The position numbers were made by a program, and so were the translations under genes. Below the pieces are notes generated by a model. That model was not told the origin of the DNA, searched no databases, and worked only from the letters and a program-made list of their open reading frames with translations. This document shows, in pieces, positions 1 to 5,738 of a DNA stretch of 10,800 nucleotides. The stretch spans positions 1-10,800 of the forward strand of contig JADLGZ010000153.1 of the NCBI GenBank assembly GCA_020849075.1. The letters run 5' to 3'. Numbering within the stretch: the stretch's first letter is position 1; every line of letters begins with the position of its first letter. This stretch comes from Fimbriimonadaceae bacterium (lineage in GTDB: Bacteria > Armatimonadota > Fimbriimonadia > Fimbriimonadales > Fimbriimonadaceae).

Positions 1-111
1 ATCACTGTCATAGCCAATGATAAAGATCGGCCCGGAGAGTCCGCCGCTCCCGGCGCAACCGGCCATCGCGACCACCGTCATACCAAGAAGAATAGAGTGC
101 TTAATGTTCAT
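1..111 (-). CDS. Putative lipoprotein, 5' part only
   Basis: The first 37 codons of a minus-strand gene that runs off the left edge. The reading begins MNIKHSILLGMTVVAMAGCA. It has a short basic N-terminus (Lys4, His5), a hydrophobic stretch at residues 7-17, and a lipobox-like MAGC with the cysteine at residue 19. A Gly/Ser-rich stretch follows, as is usual just after the lipidation site of bacterial lipoproteins. An AGGA ribosome binding site lies about 6 bases upstream of the ATG. Export and lipid anchoring in the envelope are inferred from this signal peptide. The mature domain is outside the window, so no function can be given. It points away from everything else in the window. Confidence 0.72.
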   Translation of the reverse strand, partial: MNIKHSILLGMTVVAMAGCAGSGGLSGPIFIIGYDSD

Positions 112-204
112 AGCTGTCCTCGCAAGATCCAGTCTACAAACCCCCCGTGAACCAGCGTGAATTGCCCCCGACCTGACACCAGTAAGTTTTCCTCTGTTTT
201 GTCG

Positions 205-210
205 TATAAT
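205..210 (+). promoter_or_regulatory. Perfect -10 box upstream of candidate small RNA
   Basis: TATAAT in a T-rich context. Transcription would begin about 7 bases after it, near 217, exactly where the left arm of the 216-227/284-295 inverted repeat begins. I see no good -35 hexamer at 16-18 bp spacing; a CTGACA at 173-178 is too far upstream (26 bp). The call rests on the -10 match and on the fit with the structure downstream. Confidence 0.4.
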
Positions 211-216
211 TCAGTT

Positions 217-305
217 GCGTAAGCTTGTCTCGAGGGAGTCCGCTCGAGGCGCTAGGGTTGACCGTGCCGAACGTCCGTTGATCCAAGCTTGCGCATTATT
301 TTTTT
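217..305 (+). ncRNA. Candidate structured small RNA with paired ends
   Basis: No coding frame is evident. Bases 216-227 pair with 284-295 over 12 positions, with one G-T wobble, closing the molecule. Inside, 229-234 pairs with 243-248 (CTCGAG arms, 8-base loop). A weaker stem joins 255-262 with 277-284 (several wobbles; its last base competes with the closing stem). The closing stem is followed at once by TTATTTTTTT (296-305), which would act as a terminator tail. A perfect -10 box lies at the expected distance upstream. Promoter, closed fold and U-tract together suggest an independent RNA of about 89 nt. I do not recognise a known family. It could instead be a chance inverted repeat, because both arms contain the short palindrome AAGCTT. 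Confidence 0.33.
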
Positions 306-399
306 GTGAAGGCAGTCAATAGCCAACGTTTCCTGAGATCACATCCGTCCGACGGGCAGCCGCTTATTCCCTCGTCCCCCAAACCCGCTAGTCTGATAG

Positions 400-459
400 G
401 AGCCAGAGAGCAACCCCGAACTTGTTGTAGTCATCAGGTTCGGGGTTGCTCTCAGGCTC
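400..459. repeat. Long inverted repeat, 22-bp arms, 16-base loop
   Basis: Arms at 400-421 and 438-459 are complementary at 21 of 22 positions; the one mismatch (A405) lies near the outer end. The loop is 422-437. Four T's follow on the plus strand (460-463), so it could terminate plus-strand transcription, although no plus-strand gene precedes it. The minus-strand side has no T tract, so it is not an obvious terminator for the transporter. The loop bases TTGTTG (422-427) could pair with CAACAA at 495-500. It could also be a protein-bound or mobile hairpin element; a single copy here cannot decide. Confidence 0.6.
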
Positions 460-497
460 TTTTGGGTAAACCACGACTCTCGCTTCGAAGTCATCAA

Positions 498-529
498 CAA
501 CCTCTCCTTGTGGGGGTTGCTTGTTTTTT
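498..529 (+). terminator. Possible weak plus-strand terminator
   Basis: Bases 498-505 pair with 512-519 (five Watson-Crick pairs, then wobble and Watson-Crick pairs) around a 6-base loop. A few bases later comes a run of six T's at 524-529. The shape fits a Rho-independent terminator reading rightward, but no gene upstream needs one, so it may be chance or may end an unannotated transcript. Confidence 0.25.
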
Positions 530-553
530 GCCCGAATACTTTCATGGTTGGAT

Positions 554-592
554 AGCGCGGGTGAAAGGTTGCGTCCGCATTTCTCCCGCGCT
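554..592. repeat. Inverted repeat downstream of transporter gene
   Basis: Arms 554-566 and 580-592 match at 12 of 13 positions, with a further short stem (570-572/577-579) inside. It lies about 55 bp beyond the transporter stop codon. No T tract follows on the minus strand, so it is not a textbook terminator. It may still protect the 3' end of the transporter mRNA. Confidence 0.45.
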
Positions 593-647
593 AATCGGCC
601 GTGAGCGAGGTGGCGACTAGACGCGGGTGCGATGGCAAAACGCGCAA

Positions 648-2252
648 CTATGCACTTTGAGCCTCTCCGTTCATGAGCTCTTTTGCCCGACGAATAGCGT
701 CGGCTATGGTCGCCACGATGTTGGCGTCCCCGAGATGACGATGGAACTCCGCCTGCCCCATCAACTTGGCCGGCTGGTACCTCATGCCACAAATCACAAG
801 TTGGCGACCGGACTTGTGAAGGCTGTCGGCTAGATTCTCGAGGGCGTGAATACCGGTGGCATCTATGGCGGACATGTTCCGCAAATGAAGCAACACGATC
901 TTGGGAAGTGTATCCAGCTCCTCCTCCACTAGAGCCAGCTTATCCGTTGCGCCAAAGAGGAACGGACCAAGAATTCGATAGACAGCGACGCCTTCCGGCA
1001 GCTCATTTGTGTAAAGGCTGTGAGGCCTTCCTGCTTCAATGTACTCCTTGGTCACTCGGGCTACCGTAGTCGTCGCGGTGACTTTGCGGATGTAGAGCAA
1101 GGCGGCGAGAATCATTCCCGCTTCGACCGCAACCGTAAGGTCGGCAAAGACCGTGAGGAAGAACGTGATGAGCCAAACGGCAATGTCAGCCTTGCTGAGT
1201 TTGAGAATCTCCGGGATTTCAGCCCATTCGCCCATGTTGTAGGCCACGACGCAGAGGATGGATGCCAATACGGCAAGGGGTATGTGCTTGGCCAGCGGAG
1301 CTGCCACGAGCAGAATCACGAGGAGGGTTAGGGCGTGAATCATGCCCGCAACCGGAGTCCGAGCACCAGAACGGATGCTGGTGGCCGTCCTGGCGATTGC
1401 ACCCGTCGCCGGCAGCCCGCCAAAGAGGGGAGCCATGATGTTGGCGAAGCCCTGGGCGACGAGCTCCATGTTCGGATTGTGCTTGTCACCCGACATGCGG
1501 TCGGCAACCACGGCCGAGAGAAGGGACTCTATCGCGCCGAGCATTGTCACCGTAAGAGCCGGCGAGAGCAGGGGCAGAATCAGATCAGGCCGGAATCCTG
1601 GGACGTGGAATTGAGGAAGGCCGCTGGGGATACCTCCGAACCTGGTCTCAATCGTTTCAAGAGGGAGGTGGAGCCACCAGGCAAGGGCGGTCCCCACAAA
1701 GAGCGCTACGATGGAGCCGGGCACCCGCTTGACGAACCTTGCCATCAAAATGATCAGGGCGAGCGCCCCGCCAGAGACCATGGTGACTTGAGGCGAAAGG
1801 GTGTTCCAGTGCTGAACGATGGACTGAATCCTAGCTGGAAACTCGCTCGGCACCTTTTCGATGGTAAGGCCGAAGAAGTCCTTGATCTGCGTGCTGGCAA
1901 TGAGTACGGCGATTCCGTTAGTGAATCCGATGACGACCGGCCGAGGAATGTATTTGACCGCCGTCCCAAGACCCGTGACGCCAAGCAGGACGAGGAAGAC
2001 ACCCGCCATGAGCGTGCACATAAAGAGGCCATCAACGCCATGCTTTTGCACGATTCCCGCGACAACGACCACAAATGCCCCCGTTGGCCCACCAATCTGG
2101 TTCATCGAGCCGCCGAACGCCGAGATGATGAATCCGGCAACAACGGCGCAGTAGAGCCCCGCTTGCGGGAGCACCCCCGACGAAATGGCAAACGCCATCG
2201 CAAGCGGTAGTGCGACCAGACCAACGGTGAGGCCCGCGATGAGGTCTGCCAC
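648..2252 (-). CDS. SulP-family anion transporter with STAS domain
   Basis: A 534-residue protein by the first canonical start (GTG). It belongs to the SulP/SLC26 family, inner-membrane carriers of sulfate, bicarbonate or dicarboxylates; the substrate cannot be told from sequence. Residues 1 to about 390 are a series of hydrophobic helices. Family signatures are visible: QIGGPTGAF at 52-60, PRPVVIGFTNG around 103-113, and the NMELVAQG...GGLPATGAIARTA block at 261-290. The C-terminal part (about 420-525) is a cytoplasmic STAS domain with SAIDATGIHAL near 461-471. Relatives, from memory, carry about 15-20 more residues before ADLIAGLTVG. In this gene the reading frame continues upstream with plausible family sequence (SVQAFRTYSGQKF), but no ATG, GTG, TTG or CTG occurs between an in-frame stop and the GTG, and no clear Shine-Dalgarno site precedes it. 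It may start at a rare codon or be truncated at its N-terminus. Its promoter may be the one at 2573-2601. Confidence 0.9.
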   Translation of the reverse strand: MADLIAGLTVGLVALPLAMAFAISSGVLPQAGLYCAVVAGFIISAFGGSMNQIGGPTGAFVVVVAGIVQKHGVDGLFMCTLMAGVFLVLLGVTGLGTAVKYIPRPVVIGFTNGIAVLIASTQIKDFFGLTIEKVPSEFPARIQSIVQHWNTLSPQVTMVSGGALALIILMARFVKRVPGSIVALFVGTALAWWLHLPLETIETRFGGIPSGLPQFHVPGFRPDLILPLLSPALTVTMLGAIESLLSAVVADRMSGDKHNPNMELVAQGFANIMAPLFGGLPATGAIARTATSIRSGARTPVAGMIHALTLLVILLVAAPLAKHIPLAVLASILCVVAYNMGEWAEIPEILKLSKADIAVWLITFFLTVFADLTVAVEAGMILAALLYIRKVTATTTVARVTKEYIEAGRPHSLYTNELPEGVAVYRILGPFLFGATDKLALVEEELDTLPKIVLLHLRNMSAIDATGIHALENLADSLHKSGRQLVICGMRYQPAKLMGQAEFHRHLGDANIVATIADAIRRAKELMNGEAQSA

Positions 2253-2340
2253 AAACTTCTGGCCGCTATAAGTTCGAAACGCCTGAACCGAATTTGGAAC
2301 AAGGCTTTCCGCGTTGGTAGGAAGTCCGAATGCTATTCCC

Positions 2341-2559
2341 TTAACCCTCCATCCCTTTGAGCATCGCCATGGCCTCTTCGAGGTGAGCCTTGAAGTACCG
2401 TTTCATCGTGTCGTGTACTTCGATAAGAAGCGGGTCCTGAATCGCCTCGCCGAGCAAGCTCAGATTCTCCTCCCGCGACTACCAAGGCGTATACCCCGTC
2501 GCCTCATTCGTCCAAATCTCGCGAAGGGGAACGGGTTCAAGTCGGCCGAGGTTGCTCAT
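2341..2559 (-). pseudogene. Remnant of a nuclease-like gene with in-frame TAG
   Basis: A 72-codon frame from ATG at 2559 to TAA at 2341-2343, broken once by TAG (codon 27, plus-strand bases 2479-2481). Before the stop it reads MSNLGRLEPVPLREIWTNEA then TGYTPW; after it, SREENLSLLGEAIQ. From memory this matches the N-terminus of proteins carrying a PD-(D/E)XK-like domain with DUF4268, which start with LGRLE...LREIW.NEA..FTPWL..ENL.LLGEAI. A leucine is usual where the TAG stands, one base from TTG. The rest of that family's several hundred residues is missing: the last 30 codons (KRYFKAHLEEAMAMLKGMEG, then stop) do not look like it. So this is either a nonsense-mutated, internally deleted gene or a 26-residue leader followed by an orphan. 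It sits just upstream of the transporter in the same direction. The protein-like reading is clear; the family call is less sure. Confidence 0.55.
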
Positions 2560-2572
2560 AGCGAGTTAGGCT

Positions 2573-2601
2573 ACCCTAGCGGATCGTTATCACCATGCCA
2601 A
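2573..2601 (-). promoter_or_regulatory. Sigma-70-type promoter reading leftward
   Basis: On the minus strand TTGGCA (2596-2601) and TAGGGT (2573-2578) are separated by exactly 17 bp. A start about 7 bases later lies a few bases upstream of the ATG at 2559. It would drive the remnant gene and probably the transporter behind it. The -35 is strong (5 of 6) and the -10 weak (3 of 6). Confidence 0.42.
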
Positions 2602-2604
2602 CCC

Positions 2605-2610
2605 TATAAC
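2605..2610 (+). promoter_or_regulatory. Possible -10 box for the small gene at 2627
   Basis: TATAAC, 16 bases before the ATG at 2627, which would give a very short leader. No -35 match is evident, and it lies within the leftward promoter region, so this is weak. Confidence 0.25.
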
Positions 2611-2626
2611 AGAAGCAGGCTCCGAA

Positions 2627-2827
2627 ATGGCATCACATGCGTATAACGAAATCGTTGAGCGGCTCCCTAAACTCAACACCGAGGAAGTCTGGGCACTGCT
2701 AGGCGACCTGCAAGCACTCCTGCGAGCGACCCTGAAGAAGAGCATCGGCGAGTTTGAAGCCAAAGGCCCCCTGACTAACCAGAGTACGGATTGGGTGCGT
2801 GAGGTTCGTGGGGAATGGGACGCTTGA
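2627..2827 (+). CDS. Small hypothetical protein, 66 residues
   Basis: An ATG-started frame encoding a short, charged, probably mostly helical protein: NEIVERLPKLNTEEVWALLG, then DLQALLRATLKKSIGEFEAKG, ending in a polar tail. Helix-forming residues and heptad-like leucines suggest a small dimerising or partner-binding protein; size and shape recall antitoxins or small accessory proteins, but I recognise no family. The ribosome binding site is poor (AGGC about 9 bases upstream). Its stop overlaps a possible TTG start of a second small frame by the TTGA pattern seen elsewhere in this window. It precedes the restriction-like operon in the same direction, so it may be part of that locus. Confidence 0.45.
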   Translation: MASHAYNEIVERLPKLNTEEVWALLGDLQALLRATLKKSIGEFEAKGPLTNQSTDWVREVRGEWDA

Positions 2828-2958
2828 GGATTGAAGACGCCCTGAAAGGGTGTCCCGGACACAAACTGACCCTTATCGGCGTTCTTCATGATCTGCTCGA
2901 TGACGTACCGCCCCTCGGGCACGAGGTCCGGGCGCAGATCGAGGTCATAGGGCACTAG
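2824..2958 (+). CDS. Possible very small protein, 44 residues
   Basis: A TTG-started frame overlapping the previous stop (TTGA), reading LRIEDALKGCPGHKLTLIGV and then HDLLDDVPPLGHEVRAQIEV before TAG at 2956-2958. The composition is protein-like, and the overlap resembles translational coupling. The opposite strand over the same bases also reads like protein, with even stronger third-position GC bias, so only one of the two is likely real. No family recognised. Confidence 0.3.
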   Translation: MRIEDALKGCPGHKLTLIGVLHDLLDDVPPLGHEVRAQIEVIGH

Positions 2959-2994
2959 CAGCCCAAGAGGGAAGACCACCAGATTGACCTCCAT
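2824..2994 (-). pseudogene. Alternative: minus-strand coding fragment
   Basis: On the minus strand an ATG at 2994 opens MEVNLVVFPLGLLVPYDLDL and continues RPDLVPEGRYVIEQIMKNAD, KGQFVSG. Most codons here end in G or C. After about residue 57 the frame becomes the antisense of the small gene at 2627-2827 and loses protein character, though it stays open to 2590. If real, it is a truncated gene remnant. No clear ribosome binding site. It competes with the plus-strand frame at 2824-2958. Confidence 0.28.
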
Positions 2995-3038
2995 CTTGCC
3001 GCTTGGGGCGGCTTGCGCACCAGTCAGCGATCCCTTAC

Positions 3039-3044
3039 TATAAT
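3039..3044 (+). promoter_or_regulatory. Perfect -10 box for leaderless operon start
   Basis: TATAAT followed by six bases and then GTG at 3051, which would be transcript position +1. There is no Shine-Dalgarno site before this GTG or before the alternatives at 3003 (TTG) and 3075 (ATG). A GC-rich hairpin (2998-3002/3008-3012) lies just upstream. No good -35 at 16-18 bp; TTGCGC at 3013-3018 is 20 bp away. Confidence 0.42.
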
Positions 3045-3050
3045 GATCGC

Positions 3051-5738
3051 GTGAGCGACGATTTGACTACATATATGGCTGACCACCAGTGGGAAACTGT
3101 GGCCCACCTAAGAATCGAGGGAAGCAATGCGAGGGATGGCGCTCTAGACCCTATACACACCGCGCAGATAACGAGGAGGTTTGCAGAGAAGCTACTCCCG
3201 GGTCCTCTTTATCTCCACCAAGCTGAGGCTATCAATCGATTTGCAAACGGTCACAACGTTTGTCTTGCCACCGGCACGGCGTCGGGCAAAACAACCCTCT
3301 TCCACTGCGCTGCCATTGAGGAGTTTGCCAAGGACCCAACCGCTAAGGTGATTTGCCTCTACCCTCTAAAGGCTCTCGCTAATGAGCAGGAGGCGAGGTG
3401 GGCGGAAGCGATGCCGATGGCGATCAGAAATTGTGTCGTTGGCCGGATCGCAGGCGATGTGCCAGTGAAGGCGCGTGCGCAGATTTTGCGAAGATCTCAA
3501 GTGATAGTCATGACGCCCGATGTGATGCACTCCTGGCTCTTGCCAAACTCAGACGACCGTAGCGCTAGAGCATTTCTGAAGCATCTGCAATTGGTCGTCA
3601 TTGATGAGGCTCACGCATACACTGGAGTTTTCGGTTCAAACTCTGCGTTCGTATTCCGGCGTCTTCGTCACCTGTGCAGTCTCCTTGGTCGAAGCCCGCG
3701 CTTCGTGGCCGCTTCAGCAACTATCGCGGACCCTGCGGGCCATCTGAAGCTGCTCACGGGACTCGAGTTTTCGGTTGTTGACGAGTCTTTCAATGGTGCG
3801 AAACGACAGCCAACTGCGATTACTTTGCATAACCCGCCTGTCGGAGAGGATCTGCTCTCAACGTTGGCCAAGCTGTTCCAGGAAATTGCCGCAGACCCCA
3901 CGCGGCGAATGATTGCATTCGTTGACAGTCGGAAGCAAGTTGAATTACTCACGAGCATAGCCGCAAGAGGCCACTTGGAAGAACCTGAACCAGAGCCGCC
4001 CGTCGAGTCGGATGAGGATGACTTACCCGCATTTCGTGAGGTGGAAGACAGCATTACCTTTCTCCGGCGGCTCTCAATCCTTCCCTACAGATCGGGTTAC
4101 GAGGAAGAGGATAGACGGCTCATTCAGGATCGGCTGACGGACGGCACGCTCCGTGGGGTTATTTCCACCAGTGCCTTAGAACTGGGCATTGATATCCCCT
4201 CTTTAGATACGGCAGTTTTGGTGGGCGTTCCGGCATCTTCAACCAGCCTTAAGCAACGGATTGGGCGCGTTGGACGCCATAAGTCGGGCCACGTACTCGT
4301 TATCAACACCGGTTCAATTTACGATGAAGCGGTGTTTGCAAATCCTGAACGCCTTCTAAGTAGGCCACCGGCTCAAAGCGCCCTTTATCTAAACAATCAG
4401 CGCATTCAGTACATCCACGCACTCTGTCTGGCTCGACTGGGTGGCGAGCATGACCGGGTTGCTGGGCAAAGCCTCGAAGACTTTTCATTCACGTCGCCTG
4501 TCGAATGGCCCCTTGGCTTCATCGGGCTGTGCGAAAGCGAACGCACAGGTCAAATACCGGTTGAACTGCAGTCGATGAAACATGAAGCCGGGGAGAGCCC
4601 CAATCATGCTTTTCCCTTACGTGACGTTGAGTCAAGTTTCAAAATAACGCTAAAAAATGGTCCCGAGGAGTACTCACTTGGCTCGCTCACCTACAGCCAG
4701 TGCCTTCGTGAGACCTACCCTGGCGCCGTTTATCGCTACGCAACGCGCTCATACCGGGTCTATCAGGTCAACGTCAGGAGCAAAGAAGTCCGAGTTCGAA
4801 AGGAGAAAGGGTATGTGACAAAGCCGACAATGCTGCCGACCTTGGTATTCCCAAACCTCAGCCATGGGAATATCTTTCAGCGCCTAGCAATTGGAGAACT
4901 GGTTGCTGTTGAATGTAACCTGCAGGTGAGGGAATGGCTTAATGGATTTGCCGAAAGACGCGGCGGGACGGAGTTCGGGGTTGCTTACCCACACATCAAT
5001 GGTCGGGCCGCCTTCAGCTACCCCCACCCGACTTTCTACCGCAACTATTTTACAAGTGGCTTGGTCTTCTTTCACCCGGCGCTGAATCAGGAGGGGGTCA
5101 ACCGAGATTTGCTTGCATCACTCCTGTTTGAGGCATTCCTCTTAGCTGTGCCGTTCGAAAAGAGTGATGTCAATAAGGCGATTGACAAATTGCGTGCCGA
5201 GTGGGAAGGCATACGAAAAGAATCTCGGTTCGTTAGTATTTATGACTCGACTTATGGGAGTCTGCACTTATCAGGCAAGCTTCTCGAGCAGGATGTGCTT
5301 CGCGCTGCCCTCCGGAATTTGGGCGATCTAGCCACGCATCAAGAAATAGACGAGGCGACCATGCGCGCGGCGCAATGTGTTGCTGCGTTGGCGGAGGCGA
5401 AAATCGAAATGCACGCAGCAATGGACTTGGAGCCATCGAATAACGATGACTCGAACGTTTCAGTCGTCATGCCAGGAAGCTTCGGGCTCCACCTAGGACG
5501 CGGGAACGAGCCTTATCAAGTGATGAGTATCTTTTGGAACCCAAGAGAGGATGCCCTCTGCTACAAAGGACGTCTTGATTCAATGATCGCGCCAGAGGAC
5601 ACGTTGATTACACGCGTTGATAATATTCTCCCGGTTCCTGGTGAGTCACGAACGGGGTTGTACAACCTGGAAACAGGGGAGTTGGAGAGTAGCGAAGCCT
5701 CCGGGATTCGGGCCGCCGCAGATAAAATAACTCCATGA
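3051..5738 (+). CDS. YprA/Lhr-like DEAD/DEAH helicase with DUF1998-like tail
   Basis: An 895-residue SF2 helicase counted from GTG 3051; TTG 3003 would add 16 residues. Motifs in order: I, GTASGKTT at 75-82; Ia, PLKALANE at 105-112; Ib, TPD at 155-157; II, DEAH at 185-188; III, SAT at 222-224; IV, FVDSRKQ at 290-296; V, STSALELGIDIPS at 372-384; VI, QRIGRVGR at 402-409. An acidic linker (about 310-329) lies between IV and V. The layout and a later GAVYRY element (558-563) fit the YprA (MrfA)/Lhr group of 3'-to-5' DNA helicases. The tail contains a VSIYDSTYGSLHL segment (about 728-740) that resembles the YDS.PGG.GL signature of DUF1998, but the four-cysteine cluster normally downstream is absent. 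All catalytic motifs look intact, so ATP-driven translocation is expected. It heads the operon and overlaps the next gene by ATGA. Base use looks less GC-rich than in genes 2 and 4. DISARM also contains a helicase and a DUF1998 protein; a similar role here is inference. Confidence 0.85.
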   Translation: MSDDLTTYMADHQWETVAHLRIEGSNARDGALDPIHTAQITRRFAEKLLPGPLYLHQAEAINRFANGHNVCLATGTASGKTTLFHCAAIEEFAKDPTAKVICLYPLKALANEQEARWAEAMPMAIRNCVVGRIAGDVPVKARAQILRRSQVIVMTPDVMHSWLLPNSDDRSARAFLKHLQLVVIDEAHAYTGVFGSNSAFVFRRLRHLCSLLGRSPRFVAASATIADPAGHLKLLTGLEFSVVDESFNGAKRQPTAITLHNPPVGEDLLSTLAKLFQEIAADPTRRMIAFVDSRKQVELLTSIAARGHLEEPEPEPPVESDEDDLPAFREVEDSITFLRRLSILPYRSGYEEEDRRLIQDRLTDGTLRGVISTSALELGIDIPSLDTAVLVGVPASSTSLKQRIGRVGRHKSGHVLVINTGSIYDEAVFANPERLLSRPPAQSALYLNNQRIQYIHALCLARLGGEHDRVAGQSLEDFSFTSPVEWPLGFIGLCESERTGQIPVELQSMKHEAGESPNHAFPLRDVESSFKITLKNGPEEYSLGSLTYSQCLRETYPGAVYRYATRSYRVYQVNVRSKEVRVRKEKGYVTKPTMLPTLVFPNLSHGNIFQRLAIGELVAVECNLQVREWLNGFAERRGGTEFGVAYPHINGRAAFSYPHPTFYRNYFTSGLVFFHPALNQEGVNRDLLASLLFEAFLLAVPFEKSDVNKAIDKLRAEWEGIRKESRFVSIYDSTYGSLHLSGKLLEQDVLRAALRNLGDLATHQEIDEATMRAAQCVAALAEAKIEMHAAMDLEPSNNDDSNVSVVMPGSFGLHLGRGNEPYQVMSIFWNPREDALCYKGRLDSMIAPEDTLITRVDNILPVPGESRTGLYNLETGELESSEASGIRAAADKITP

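Larger units (their letters stand above)
112..647. other. Gene-poor, hairpin-rich spacer
   Basis: About 540 bp between the lipoprotein start and the transporter stop. No open frame here has a convincing start, ribosome binding site and composition together. What it holds is listed separately: a consensus -10 box and a self-paired 89-nt segment (205-305), a long inverted repeat (400-459), a small hairpin followed by six T's (498-529), and a second inverted repeat (554-592). A minus-strand frame over roughly 390-545 has protein-like composition but no local start codon. Confidence 0.6.

Noticed and set aside
388..792. Minus-strand 134-codon frame across the transporter's end
   Set aside because: Its N-terminal half overlaps the transporter STAS domain in another frame and is Arg/Ser/His-rich junk. 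Only the last ~50 codons look protein-like, and these are reported as a possible remnant.
1335..2210. Long plus-strand open frame of 291 codons
   Set aside because: It is the antisense of the SulP transporter, very rich in Arg, Asp and Gly with no domain pattern. The transporter motifs on the other strand are clear.
2314..2646. Plus-strand 110-codon frame
   Set aside because: It is the antisense of the remnant gene at 2341-2559, whose minus-strand reading is far more protein-like.
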